DNA of 64,000 nucleotides from Vicinamibacterales bacterium. Lineage in GTDB: Bacteria; Acidobacteriota; Vicinamibacteria; Vicinamibacterales; SCN-69-37. Both the position numbers and the translations under genes were made by a program. Positions 31,865-41,321 of this stretch are shown here, one piece after another. The stretch covers positions 1,410,593 through 1,474,592 of the forward strand of contig JAURFE010000001.1 of assembly GCA_030827135.1 (NCBI GenBank), given 5' to 3'. The notes beneath the pieces were generated by a model. The model worked only from the letters and a program-made list of their open reading frames with translations. It had not been told where the DNA came from and made no database searches. How positions within the stretch are numbered: position 1 is the first letter of the stretch; each line of letters begins with the position of its first letter.

Positions 31865-33231
31865 TGCGACCGCGTCTCTCCGGTGCCCTTGTCGCCCTCG
31901 GCCTTCTGCTTTCGCCTGCGCTGGCCTCTGCGCAGACAGTCACCGTGCTGACACTCGAAGAAGCCCTGCGCCGCGCCGAGGCACAGAGTGAATCCCTCGT
32001 CATCGCCGGGGCAGGCTCGGCACGCGCGCAGGCCGACCTGAAGCGCACAAACAGCCAGCGGTATCCGCAGATCAGCTTCAGTGGCAGCTACGACCGCACA
32101 CTCGCGTCGGAATTCAGCGGCGTCTTTGGCGGCGGCGACCAGGGGGGCAGCGACATCGACTTCAGCGATCTGCCCTTCGGGCAGGCCAACGCCTACCGGT
32201 TCACGCTGTCGGGCTCCCAGTTGCTGTACACCGCTGGCCGCGTGAACAAACAGCGCCAGCAAGCCGACGTCGGCATCAGGAACGCGGAATTGACCGTCGC
32301 TGCGACCCGCGCCGTCGTCCAGTTTGAGGTCACCGAAGCCTTCTACAACGTGGCGCTCAGCGAACGCCTTCTGGGCATCGCGCAATCGGGGTACGACCAG
32401 GCCGATGCGGCCTATCGGCAGACCCGCCAGTCCTACGACGCCGGTCGTCTGCCGGAGTTTGAAGTGTTGCGCGCGCAGGTGCAGCGCGACAACCAGCGGC
32501 CGGTGGTCATCCGCGCGCGCGCCAACCGGGACCGCGCGATGTTGCGCCTCCGTCAGCTGCTCGAATTGCCAGCGGACCAGCCCATTGAACTGGCGGTCGA
32601 TCTCGACGCGGCCGACCTCGCAGCGCCTGCTCCTTTCGCCGAAGCGCTTGCTGCGGTGCAGCAGAACCTTGACCTGGCGTCCCGCACATCACTGGCGCAG
32701 GCGGAACTGGGTGTGCGGCTCCGCCAGCTCGGCATCGAGGTCGTCCGTTCCGCGAAGCGGCCCACGGTCAGTTTTGTTTCGCAGTACAGCGCGACGAACT
32801 ATCCGTCATCGGTCCTCCCGGACTTCGGCCGGATTCGAAACAACTGGACGTTGGGCGCGCTTGTCACCATGCCCGTGTTCGCCGGATTCAGAATTCCCGC
32901 AGAGGAAGCGGCCGCCAAAGCTGACCTGACCGAGGCGGAGGCGCGGCTCAAACAGGCTCGCGAGTTTGCGGCCCTGCAGCGCTCAACGGCGCTTCAGGAC
33001 ATGGAAGCCGCACGCGCAGCGTGGGAGGCCACCGCGGGCACCATCACGCAGGCCAGCCGCGCGTACGAGATCGCCGAACTCCGGTTCCGCGAGGGATTGT
33101 CGACACAACTTGAACTGTCAGATTCACGGCTTGCGCTGCAATCGGCGCAGGCCAACCGTGCGCAGGCCGCGCGCGACCTGCAACTCGCCCGCGTGCGCGT
33201 GGCGCTCTTGCCGGACTTGCCGATTCAGTAG
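31864..33231 (+). CDS. TolC-like outer-membrane efflux protein
   Basis: 455 residues; ATG 31864 gives a clean signal peptide ending SALASAQT-like (residues 1-24). The rest is the TolC/OEP fold: two repeats of long helical hairpins with barrel strands (SGSYDRTLASEF, YRFTLSGSQLLYTAGRVNKQR; SQYSATNYPSS). It forms the trimeric outer-membrane channel for the pump encoded next. Coupled to the regulator upstream by TAATG. Confidence 0.92.
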   Translation: MRPRLSGALVALGLLLSPALASAQTVTVLTLEEALRRAEAQSESLVIAGAGSARAQADLKRTNSQRYPQISFSGSYDRTLASEFSGVFGGGDQGGSDIDFSDLPFGQANAYRFTLSGSQLLYTAGRVNKQRQQADVGIRNAELTVAATRAVVQFEVTEAFYNVALSERLLGIAQSGYDQADAAYRQTRQSYDAGRLPEFEVLRAQVQRDNQRPVVIRARANRDRAMLRLRQLLELPADQPIELAVDLDAADLAAPAPFAEALAAVQQNLDLASRTSLAQAELGVRLRQLGIEVVRSAKRPTVSFVSQYSATNYPSSVLPDFGRIRNNWTLGALVTMPVFAGFRIPAEEAAAKADLTEAEARLKQAREFAALQRSTALQDMEAARAAWEATAGTITQASRAYEIAELRFREGLSTQLELSDSRLALQSAQANRAQAARDLQLARVRVALLPDLPIQ

Positions 33232-33259
33232 CGCCGGGTGCGCAGTGTTTGAGGAGAAG

Positions 33260-34402
33260 ATGATGCGTAGAAGGACGAACATTACAGTCGCGGCCCTCCT
33301 GGGTGTGACGATCGGCACCGTGGCGTGCGGCGGCAACAGCGCGCCTCCGCCGGTTGCGGCGGATACCGCACCCGCGGTGGTGCAACTGGCGCCGGAGAAT
33401 GTTGCGACAGCGGCGCTCGCCGACCTGACGTCCGGACCGTTTGTGTCGGGACAGCTCACGCCGGCCCGCGAGGCCACCGTCCGCGCGCAGACGGGCGGCG
33501 CGCTGGTCAGCCTGACGGTCGATCGCGGCCGGACCGTGCGGGCCGGCCAGGTCATCGGCCGCATCGCCGCGCGTGACCTTGACGATGCGTTGGCGTCGGC
33601 ACAGGCGGGCGTCAAATCCTCGGAAAACGCGCTGGCGGTGGCTCGCAGTGAGGCCGCGCGAACCGAGGCGCTGGTCAAGGGTGGTGCCCTGGCGACGCGC
33701 GACCTCGAACAGGCGCGAAACATGGTGGCCGGAGCCGAAGCCCAGGTCGCCGCCGCCAACGCCCGCGAGAAGTCAGTGCTGCAGCAACTCGACGACACGA
33801 ACGTGCGTGCCCCCATCACCGGCGTCGTCTCCGACCGGCCGGCGAGCGCGGGCGACATCGTCTCGCCCGGCACGCCGCTCGTCACGATCATCGACCCGAC
33901 GAGCATGCGTCTTGAAGCGGCCGTGGCGTCCGATCAGATTTCGCTGGTTCGTCCCGGCGCCAGGGTGAAGTTCCGTGTCCGCGGACTGTCGACGGACGTC
34001 TTCACAGGCACGATCGACCGCCTGAGCCCTTCCGCCGATCCCGTCACACGCCAGGTCACGATTTTTGTCACGCTGCCCAACCTCGGCGGCGAGTTGATCG
34101 CGGGCCTTTTCGCGGAAGGGCGCGTGGACGCCGAAACCCGCCGAGGCGTCATTGTTCCGCTTGGTGCCGTTGACGAATCCGGACCCACACCGCTCATCAC
34201 GCGTATTCGCGACGGAAAGGCCGAGCGCGTGCCGGTCGTGCTCGGGCTGCGCCAGTCCGAAGCCGAACTGGTCGAGGTGACCAGCGGCATCGCTGAGGGC
34301 GACGTGGTCATTCTGGGCGCCGCACGCACCCTGTCGTCCGGCACACCCGTGCATGTGGTGGGCACGATCACGCAGACGGTCGCGATGCCGTCGGGGCTGT
34401 AA
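33260..34402 (+). CDS. RND efflux periplasmic adaptor (membrane fusion protein)
   Basis: 380 residues. GAGGAG Shine-Dalgarno precedes two adjacent ATGs (33260 and 33263). Lipobox GTVAC puts the acylated Cys at 23 (or 22). A lipoyl/biotinyl half-motif flanks a coiled-coil hairpin (SAQAGVKSSENALAVAR ... DLEQARNMVAGAEAQVA), followed by RAPITGVVSDRPASAGDIVSPG and a beta-barrel. It bridges the RND pump and TolC in the periplasm. Confidence 0.92.
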   Translation: MMRRRTNITVAALLGVTIGTVACGGNSAPPPVAADTAPAVVQLAPENVATAALADLTSGPFVSGQLTPAREATVRAQTGGALVSLTVDRGRTVRAGQVIGRIAARDLDDALASAQAGVKSSENALAVARSEAARTEALVKGGALATRDLEQARNMVAGAEAQVAAANAREKSVLQQLDDTNVRAPITGVVSDRPASAGDIVSPGTPLVTIIDPTSMRLEAAVASDQISLVRPGARVKFRVRGLSTDVFTGTIDRLSPSADPVTRQVTIFVTLPNLGGELIAGLFAEGRVDAETRRGVIVPLGAVDESGPTPLITRIRDGKAERVPVVLGLRQSEAELVEVTSGIAEGDVVILGAARTLSSGTPVHVVGTITQTVAMPSGL

Positions 34403-34405
34403 CCC

Positions 34406-37400
34406 ATGCTGATATCAGATTTCGCCATCAAGCGGCCGGTCATCACGGTCGTGTCGATGGTCGCGCTCGTGGTCTTTGGTCTTGTGGCACTGACCCAACT
34501 CGACACCGACGAGTTCCCGGAGGTCACACCCCCGATCGTCGTGCTGGCGGTGCCGTATCCGGGCGCGTCGCCAGACAACGTCGAACGCGAAATTGTCGAG
34601 CCTATCGAAGAGTCGCTGGCCGGCATCAGCGGTGTCCGCAAGATCGAATCGTCCTCGCTCGACAGCTTCGCCACGATCACGATTCAGTTCACATACGAGA
34701 AGGATCTCCAGGAAGCCGTTCAGGAAATCCGCGACGAAATCAACGCCATCCGCAACGACCTGCCGGCCGAGATGGAAGAGCCCGTGCTCACCAAGATCAG
34801 CCTTGACGACTTCCCGGTTGTCTCGCTCGCGCTCGCGTCGAATACGCTGTCGATTCCCGAACTGACCCTGCTGGCCGACCCGGGCATCACGCGACAGATT
34901 CGCGCGCTCGGCGGCGTCGGGTCCGTCGACATCTCCGGCGCGAACACGCGCGAGATGTCGGTCGAACTGCGTCCGAACGCGCTGCAGACCTCCGGGGTCA
35001 GTGTCGCCGAAGTGGTGGGAGCCCTGCAGCGGCAAAATCTCGCAGCGCCTGTCGGACGCCTGCAGGGCGTCAACGACGAACGCACCATCCGCCTTCGCGG
35101 CCGCGTGGAGACCGCCGACGACTTCAGTCGCGTGGTGGTCGCCGATCGCGGCGGACGCGTCGTTCGCCTCGGGGACGTGGCGAATGTGCGCGTGGGCATC
35201 GAGGAACCGCGCACCACGGCGGTCTTCTCCGGCCAGGACGCCGTCGGCATCGACATCAAGAAGTCGCGCGGCTTCAGCACCACGGCAGTGGCCGACGCGA
35301 TCCGCGCGGAGGTGGAGGCCATCCGCCCCACGCTCCCCGAAGGCGTGGTCCTCCATATTGTCCGCGACGCGGGCACGCGCGTGGAGAACTCGGTCGCCAA
35401 CGTGCAGTCGGCACTGATTGAAGGCGCGGTGCTGACCGTACTCGTCGTGTTCGTCTTTCTCAACTCCTGGCGGTCCACGGTCATCACCGGTCTGGCGCTG
35501 CCCGTCTCGGTGATCGCATCGTTCATCGCCGTGATGGCGTTCGGCTTCACGCTGAATACGATGTCGCTGCTCGGACTCTCGCTCGCCATCGGCATCCTGA
35601 TTGACGATGCGATCGTGGTGCGCGAGAACATCGTGCGCCACGTCGAAATGGGCAAGAGCCACTTCGACGCGGCCCGGGAAGGCACGTCGGAAATTGGTCT
35701 GGCCGTCACCGCCACGACCCTCTCCATCGTCGTCGTCTTTGTGCCAATCGCGTTCATGGGTGGCGAAGCCGAACAGTGGTTCGCCCCGTTTGCGCTGACG
35801 ATTGCGTTCTCGGTGCTGGTCTCCCTGTTCGTGTCGTTCTCGCTGGACCCGATGCTGTCGGCCTACTGGCCAGACCCGCACACGCCGATCGCGGAGCGGT
35901 GGTTCATCTCGCGTGTGCTCGACCGGTTCAACCGCTGGTTTGATCGGCAGGCCGACCGGTACAAGCGCGTGATCGGCTGGGCGCTGCAGCATCGCCTGGC
36001 CATGGTGGCGCTGGCAGTGGGGTCGTTTGTCTTTGCGCTGGCGATGCCGGCGCTGGGGCACCTCGGCGGCGGGTTCTTCCCGGCACAGGACGTCTCGGAG
36101 TTCATCGTGCAGATCGAGACGCCCCCGGGGTCGAGCCTCGAATACACCAAACGCAAGGCTGAGGAAGCGGCCGAGTTGGCACGGGCCAAGACGGGCGAAG
36201 TGGCATACACGTACACGACGATTGGTTCTGTGACCGGCGCGGTCGATGACGGCGCGGTGTACGTCCGGTTGACACCAAAAGCCGAACGCGCGCGACATCA
36301 GGACACGATTGCAGCGGAACTGCGCGAGGACTTCAAGGCGCTGGGCGGCGTGACTGCAGCCATTTCGAGTGGCCGGCTCGACAACCAAAAGCAGATTCAG
36401 GTGCAGGTGCGCGGGATGGACACGCGCGAACTGACACGGATCGCCGACGAGGTCATTACGCAGGTCCGCCAGGTGCCCGGTGCCGTCGACGTCGGCTTCT
36501 CTACGCGTGGACAAAAGCCGGAACTTGATGTCCGGGTGGATCGCGCGCTTGCCGGATCACTGGGCATCACGGTCGCGGACGTCGCGCAGACCCTGCGACC
36601 CGCGTTTGCCGGCATCGACGCCGGGGACTGGGTCGATCCAACGGGCAAGACCCGCGACGTCACGGTCCGCCTGTCGGCGGACGCCCGTCAGCGCGCCAGC
36701 GACCTTTCAAGCCTGCCGATCGCCATCCAGGATCCGCAGGGTCGTCCGGCCTCACTGCCCCTCGGCCAGGTCGCGACCATTACGCAATCGCTCGGACCGG
36801 CGCGCATCGATCACCTCGATCGCGATCGCGTCATCTCGGTACAGGCCAACACGCAGGGCCGCCCGTTGACGGAGGTCATCGCCGATATTCAGCGCCGGAT
36901 TGATGCGATTCCACTGCCGGCCGGCTACGCCATCACCCAGGGCGGCGAAACCGAGGACCAGCAGGAAGTGTTCTCGCGCATCTTTATCGCGCTCGGCGTC
37001 GCGGTCCTCCTGATGTATCTCGTGCTGGTCGTGCAGTTCGGCTCGTTCCTGGATCCGCTCGCGATCATGTTGTCGCTGCCGCTGTCACTCATCGGCGTGG
37101 TGCTGATCCTGATGGCAACAGGCGACACGCTCAACATCATGAGCTTGATCGGCGTGATCCTGTTGATGGGGATCGTGGCCAAGAACGCCATCCTGCTGAT
37201 CGACTTCGCGAAAATGGCTGAGGCGCAGGGCATGCCGCGCCAGCAGGCAATCATCGAGGCCGGCCGGCAGCGCCTGCGGCCGATTCTGATGACGACGTTT
37301 GCGCTGACGGCAGGCATGGTGCCCGTAGCCCTGGGCATCGGCGAAGGCGCCGACTTCCGGGCCCCGCTCGGCCGCGCCGTGATCGGCGGCGTCCTGGCGT

Positions 37401-37492
37401 CCACGCTCCTGACGCTCCTGGTCATCCCGACGTTCTACGACATCCTGTCCGGCGGGCGTGCCCGCCTCGGCCGCATGTTCCGCCGCGCCTGA
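34406..37492 (+). CDS. RND-family efflux pump inner-membrane transporter
   Basis: 1028 residues, 12 helices and two large periplasmic loops. The proton-relay residues are present: Asp400 and Asp401 in GILIDDAIVVREN and Lys926 in GIVAKNAILLIDF. Hydrophobic-amphiphilic exporter (AcrB-like) signature throughout, including FFPAQDVSEF and the R/GQ-rich pore segments. It starts 3 nt after the adaptor gene. Substrates may be drugs, detergents or native lipids; not predictable from sequence. Confidence 0.94.
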   Translation: MLISDFAIKRPVITVVSMVALVVFGLVALTQLDTDEFPEVTPPIVVLAVPYPGASPDNVEREIVEPIEESLAGISGVRKIESSSLDSFATITIQFTYEKDLQEAVQEIRDEINAIRNDLPAEMEEPVLTKISLDDFPVVSLALASNTLSIPELTLLADPGITRQIRALGGVGSVDISGANTREMSVELRPNALQTSGVSVAEVVGALQRQNLAAPVGRLQGVNDERTIRLRGRVETADDFSRVVVADRGGRVVRLGDVANVRVGIEEPRTTAVFSGQDAVGIDIKKSRGFSTTAVADAIRAEVEAIRPTLPEGVVLHIVRDAGTRVENSVANVQSALIEGAVLTVLVVFVFLNSWRSTVITGLALPVSVIASFIAVMAFGFTLNTMSLLGLSLAIGILIDDAIVVRENIVRHVEMGKSHFDAAREGTSEIGLAVTATTLSIVVVFVPIAFMGGEAEQWFAPFALTIAFSVLVSLFVSFSLDPMLSAYWPDPHTPIAERWFISRVLDRFNRWFDRQADRYKRVIGWALQHRLAMVALAVGSFVFALAMPALGHLGGGFFPAQDVSEFIVQIETPPGSSLEYTKRKAEEAAELARAKTGEVAYTYTTIGSVTGAVDDGAVYVRLTPKAERARHQDTIAAELREDFKALGGVTAAISSGRLDNQKQIQVQVRGMDTRELTRIADEVITQVRQVPGAVDVGFSTRGQKPELDVRVDRALAGSLGITVADVAQTLRPAFAGIDAGDWVDPTGKTRDVTVRLSADARQRASDLSSLPIAIQDPQGRPASLPLGQVATITQSLGPARIDHLDRDRVISVQANTQGRPLTEVIADIQRRIDAIPLPAGYAITQGGETEDQQEVFSRIFIALGVAVLLMYLVLVVQFGSFLDPLAIMLSLPLSLIGVVLILMATGDTLNIMSLIGVILLMGIVAKNAILLIDFAKMAEAQGMPRQQAIIEAGRQRLRPILMTTFALTAGMVPVALGIGEGADFRAPLGRAVIGGVLASTLLTLLVIPTFYDILSGGRARLGRMFRRA

Positions 37493-37515
37493 AAAAGACG
37501 TCGGGAGACTTTTTC
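37491..37515. terminator. Short A/T-stem hairpin after RND gene
   Basis: GAAAAAG (37491-37497, including the stop) and CTTTTTC (37509-37515) around an 11-nt loop. It resembles half of the terminator element at 23522 (shared CGTCGGG and a run of T). Possible attenuating terminator. Confidence 0.45.
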
Positions 37516-37517
37516 GA

Positions 37518-37523
37518 TAGAGT
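37518..37523 (+). promoter_or_regulatory. -10-like TAGAGT, leaderless geometry
   Basis: TAGAGT is 6 nt before the ATG at 37530. Confidence 0.5.
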
Positions 37524-37529
37524 GCTCGC

Positions 37530-38618
37530 ATGCGCGGATGGGTGACACTCGGGGGACTTCTGACGACGGTGCTGGTCCTGGCACCAATGCCGGCGGACGC
37601 TCAGACAGCGCCCCGGCGCTGGCAGGTGGACGTGTTCGGCGGCATTTCGCTCTTCGAATTGCCGACCTCCGGCGAGGCCGCCCTTCCCCCGGCCGGGCCG
37701 ACGCTGCCGACCTCCGGCCCGACCAATCCGAGCCGGCGAGTCCCCACGTGGTTTCTTGGAGACGGCGCGTCTCTGCTCAACGGCACCAATGCCGAGTTCG
37801 GCGTCGCGAGCCGCCTGGTGCCGCTGGATGCGGCGCTGGGTGCCATCGGGCTCTCCGGCTCTGATGCGCCGGTGTTTGGGGCCCGAGCACGGCGGGTGCT
37901 CACCCGGCGATGGTCCTTCGAAGTCGGCGCGGAAATTCATACCGGTGCGGTCGAGTTGGACTCACACCTTCTCGACACAATCGAACAGGCACGCGCCAGT
38001 TTTGGTCCAGCGTTTACCGGCCTCTTCACGAGTGGACCGTTCACCGGAATCGCCGTCAATGCGACGGCCGAGATCACGGGCGCGTCAAGCCGCGAACTCG
38101 CGCTCACAGCCGCGATTCGATTCGCGTTGGCCCAGGGACACTTTGCGCCGTATGTGACGCTCGGTGGTGGGCTCATTCACCGGCTCGGAGAGTTGCCGCA
38201 AGCGACGCTGGCCGGCACCTACCAGTTCCGCGTCTCAACAGCCCAGGGTCAGGCCCTGTTCTCCGAATCCGACACGTTGACTGTCCGTTACAACCAGAGC
38301 GCAAATCTTGTCGGCATTGCCGGCGCCGGATTCCAGCAGCGCCTTACCGACCGACTGTCCCTCGCGATTGACGGCCGCGCGTACGTGGGCCGACAAACAC
38401 TGACGCTGCGACTTGACTCGGCCCCCGTGGTCACCACGCAGACACCAGGGGCATTCATCGAGTCCTTCACCACGCCCGCCGTCCAGTTCAGCAACAACAC
38501 GGCCACAGGCCGCGCATCCACATTGAGCGGCCTGCCGCTGAACGGCTTCAAGGCCTTCTCCACCAACGGCCTGCAGATCCGGTATCAGGTGACCGCAGGC
38601 GTCTCCCTGCGCTTCTAA
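37530..38618 (+). CDS. Outer-membrane beta-barrel protein, unknown role
   Basis: 362 residues. Signal peptide (1-24, ending ADAQ), then alternating amphipathic strands and a final aromatic SLRF, which fits an outer-membrane barrel. No family is assigned. Residues about 44-69 are a Pro/Thr/Gly-rich insertion (LPTSG twice) encoded by DNA with a 44-bp direct repeat of GCCGACCTCC at 37661 and 37705. It follows the efflux operon by 37 bp but has its own -10-like box. Function not known. Confidence 0.72.
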   Translation: MRGWVTLGGLLTTVLVLAPMPADAQTAPRRWQVDVFGGISLFELPTSGEAALPPAGPTLPTSGPTNPSRRVPTWFLGDGASLLNGTNAEFGVASRLVPLDAALGAIGLSGSDAPVFGARARRVLTRRWSFEVGAEIHTGAVELDSHLLDTIEQARASFGPAFTGLFTSGPFTGIAVNATAEITGASSRELALTAAIRFALAQGHFAPYVTLGGGLIHRLGELPQATLAGTYQFRVSTAQGQALFSESDTLTVRYNQSANLVGIAGAGFQQRLTDRLSLAIDGRAYVGRQTLTLRLDSAPVVTTQTPGAFIESFTTPAVQFSNNTATGRASTLSGLPLNGFKAFSTNGLQIRYQVTAGVSLRF

Positions 38619-38733
38619 TTGATCTTCAGGGAGAAGATTCCCAGACCGTGTGTCGCCGCCACGAGCACGCCTCGCTCGGGCACAATCTTCAAGTCGACCA
38701 TCACGACTTCAGGACATCCCGCACCTGCAATCG
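38615..38733 (-). pseudogene. C-terminal remnant of a BNR/VPS10-type propeller gene
   Basis: On the minus strand the codons up to TAG at 38617-38615 read [30 protein letters not shown]. This resembles the end of a BNR-propeller protein (typical ATHGRGxW tail). There is no start, and the similarity fades beyond about 38720. It overlaps the stop of the barrel gene by three bases. A decayed gene end. Confidence 0.6.
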
Positions 38734-38737
38734 CCAG

Positions 38738-39007
38738 GTGTGATCGCATTCAGCGTCTCGAGACGCACAAGGGAAATCGGCATTCGCATGGCCCTGGGCT
38801 CCTCGAGGGGTGCGGTCGCACACGGTGTGCTGCGCGAAGCCCTGATGCTCGTCGCGATCGGCACGATCGTCGGCGTGGGAATCGCGGGCCTGACACCCAG
38901 GCGTTGTCCAGTGTGCTGCTAGGGGTGACGGCCCTTGATCCGATCGGTTATCTCGCCGCCGGGCAGCGTCTGTCGATCCGTTGATCGCACTGCGGACGCT
39001 GCAGGTA
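38738..39007 (+). pseudogene. Frameshifted remnant of a MacB/ADOP-type permease
   Basis: Three frames in succession match the C-terminal part of an FtsX-like permease: [20 protein letters not shown] and [20 protein letters not shown] in one frame, [20 protein letters not shown] in the next, and RRAASVDPLIALRTLQ in the third. At least two frameshifts or small deletions and a missing helix show that it is dead. It lies head-on to the SpoIIE phosphatase gene. Confidence 0.75.
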
Positions 39008-41308
39008 TCAGCCGATCCGCACGGCCATCATCGTGGCGTCGTCGCCGGGTTCGCGGGTACCTCGGAAGGACGTGACTGCTTCTTCGACCTGCTGCAGGAC
39101 GCGATCGGGCGTCGAGGGGCCGCACGATCCGATCGACACGAGCAGCGCCTCGAGGCGATCGGTCCCGAACATCTCGTCCGCTTCATTCTCAGACTCGACA
39201 CAGCCGTCGGTGTAGAAGAAGAGCAGGTCGCCACTTGACAGGGCGACGTCGCGGTGGGAATAACCGCGCCCGGCGAGGAGACCAATCGGAATACCGGTCG
39301 CGTGCATCTTCTCGAGCGCCTGGCCTGGACGCAGCACAAATTGAGGGTTGTGCCCCGCGTTAACGTACTGCAGGCGCCGCGTCGTCGGATCGAAGATGCC
39401 CAGGAACAACGTCACGTAGAGCCGCGTCCCAGCAGCGGACGCCATGTCGCGATCGAGCGCCTCGGCGATCGCAGAGAGGTTCTGCCCCATCGCCAGCCGC
39501 GTGCGCAGCGACGCCTGAATGTTTGCCATCAGGAGCGCGGCACCGACACCCTTGCCGGACACGTCGCCGACCAGCAGGGCGACATGGCCACTGTCCAGCG
39601 CGAAGTAGTTGAAAAAATCGCCGCCGACCTCACGCGCAGGGATCGAGACACCCTGCACTTCCGTCAGGCCGAACGACATCGGCGCTCTCGGCAACATGTC
39701 GCTCTGTATCTGGCGGCCCAGTTCGAGCTCGCGACGCAATCGTTCCTGTTCGCCGACCGCATGCTGATGGCGCTCAACGTCCTCGGCCATCTTGTTGAAC
39801 GCTGACGCCAGCTCGCCGACTTCGTCGCGGCTGCGCACCGGCACGCGCGCGCGATAGTCGCCGTGCGCAATTCGATCGACACCTTCCGTCAGGTCGGTCA
39901 AATCTTTTGTGAGCTGGCCCGACAATGGCACGACGCCGACGATCAGAATCCCGATCAGCAGCAGGCCGAGACCCGCGTTCCGGCCCGCGGTGCGGCGCAA
40001 GTCACCGAGGGAATCGCCAACCGGACGCGCGATCCCGAAACGGAGCCCGGATCCCGAGGGGTCGGCCGTCATGAAGACCACCCAGTCAGGCAACACGGTC
40101 TTGCCGAGTGGTCCGTCCGGGCGCGCAATCGGCCCCAGGTCCTCAACCGTCTTGTGGTCCGCGTCGTTCGCGGTATACACCTTGCCGTCAGGACCAACCG
40201 CAAAGGGCACTTCGCCCTGCTCCCGGCGCGTCGGCGAGAACACAGTGGCCAGCACGTTCTCCAGGTCGATCGTCGCATTGACCTCGCCAACGACCTTGCC
40301 GTCCTGCATCAGTTTGACGTCAAGTTTGTTCCCCACCAGCGTGGAGGCGCGGGTCACCGGCCGTGTGGGTGCCGCTGGCGGCGCCGGCGACGTGCGTGGT
40401 TCGGACGCTGGTGCCGGCGCATCGGCCGCGGGCGTCGATGTCGATGCCGTGGTGGTCACCGCAGCCACCGGCGGCACGACGGGATTCCCCGGAGGTGGCG
40501 CGACCGCCGACGGCTCATGCCGCACCGCATCCGACTTCTTCTGCAACTGTTCCGCACCGATGCGGATGCCTTCGGCAATGCCCATCATCCGCAGGTTCAC
40601 TTCGCGCGCCATCTGCTGTCGCTGCTCGGGCGTCATCTTGTCAGCGCCACCATCGGGCACGTACTTGCTGAACATCTCTCTGGCGATCGCGCCCATGTCG
40701 ATGACGACACGGTCGGGTGCTGCCGGCGCGGCCGGCGGCGGCACGGCGGGCGGCGCGGGGACACCCTCGGCGGGCTTCACCGGATCAGGAGGAACAGTGG
40801 GCGGCGTCTGTGGCGGGCGGGTTCCCCGGCCGCGGCCCGGCGGGCGGAGACCACCTCCGCGCATGCCCTGGAATTCGACCGTCTGCAGCAACATCGCCGC
40901 GGCCCCGAGCGCCTCGGCCACCCGCGCCCGTTCCGTCGACGTCGCAGGCTGGGACGCGACGGCGGTCGCCGCCACCTGTGCCGCCTCGGCCACCACACCC
41001 AGCTCCGTCGTCGGGGCGGCCGGGCGGGTTGGTTCAGAATCTGCGGCGGCGGACTGTGGCTCCGGCCGTTGGGCGACGCGCACCACGGGGGGCTCGTTCA
41101 TATCCGCCAGTTGCTCAACACGCGCACTCAACTCCGCCGTCACCAACTGCATCCGCTGCGTCATGTCCGACGACAGCGCATCCGCCTCGCGCGTGGCCAG
41201 ATCCTGCAACGCCCGCACCTGACTCGTGTACGAAAAATACGTGACGGCGGTCAGCGGCACGACCGAAAGGACCAGGAAGGCGACGATGAGGCGGGTCCGG
41301 AGTTTCAT
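39008..41308 (-). CDS. SpoIIE/PP2C-type phosphatase with HAMP domain
   Basis: 766 residues from ATG 41308. An N-terminal membrane helix (7-27) is followed by a long external region (about 28-440) with very Ala/Pro-rich stretches, a second helix (about 444-466), HAMP (about 460-515: TKDLTDLTEGVDRIAHGDYRA) and a coiled linker to the PP2C_SIG domain (about 560-766). Metal-site motifs are visible: SIPAREVGGDFF, LLVGDVSGKG, FYTDGCVES and GDDATMM. It should dephosphorylate an anti-anti-sigma-type partner in response to an external signal; no partner gene is near. It starts 13 bp after exonuclease III. Confidence 0.88.
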   Translation of the reverse strand: MKLRTRLIVAFLVLSVVPLTAVTYFSYTSQVRALQDLATREADALSSDMTQRMQLVTAELSARVEQLADMNEPPVVRVAQRPEPQSAAADSEPTRPAAPTTELGVVAEAAQVAATAVASQPATSTERARVAEALGAAAMLLQTVEFQGMRGGGLRPPGRGRGTRPPQTPPTVPPDPVKPAEGVPAPPAVPPPAAPAAPDRVVIDMGAIAREMFSKYVPDGGADKMTPEQRQQMAREVNLRMMGIAEGIRIGAEQLQKKSDAVRHEPSAVAPPPGNPVVPPVAAVTTTASTSTPAADAPAPASEPRTSPAPPAAPTRPVTRASTLVGNKLDVKLMQDGKVVGEVNATIDLENVLATVFSPTRREQGEVPFAVGPDGKVYTANDADHKTVEDLGPIARPDGPLGKTVLPDWVVFMTADPSGSGLRFGIARPVGDSLGDLRRTAGRNAGLGLLLIGILIVGVVPLSGQLTKDLTDLTEGVDRIAHGDYRARVPVRSRDEVGELASAFNKMAEDVERHQHAVGEQERLRRELELGRQIQSDMLPRAPMSFGLTEVQGVSIPAREVGGDFFNYFALDSGHVALLVGDVSGKGVGAALLMANIQASLRTRLAMGQNLSAIAEALDRDMASAAGTRLYVTLFLGIFDPTTRRLQYVNAGHNPQFVLRPGQALEKMHATGIPIGLLAGRGYSHRDVALSSGDLLFFYTDGCVESENEADEMFGTDRLEALLVSIGSCGPSTPDRVLQQVEEAVTSFRGTREPGDDATMMAVRIG

Positions 41309-41321
41309 GATGTGTCTGAGA

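Noticed and set aside
34415..36514. Long open frame of 699 codons on the minus strand
   Set aside because: Shadow of the RND transporter; extremely Arg/His/Asp-rich with no membrane helices.
37650..37740. LPTSG as a sortase signal
   Set aside because: It is internal, duplicated and in an outer-membrane barrel of a Gram-negative-type cell; no sortase or C-terminal anchor.
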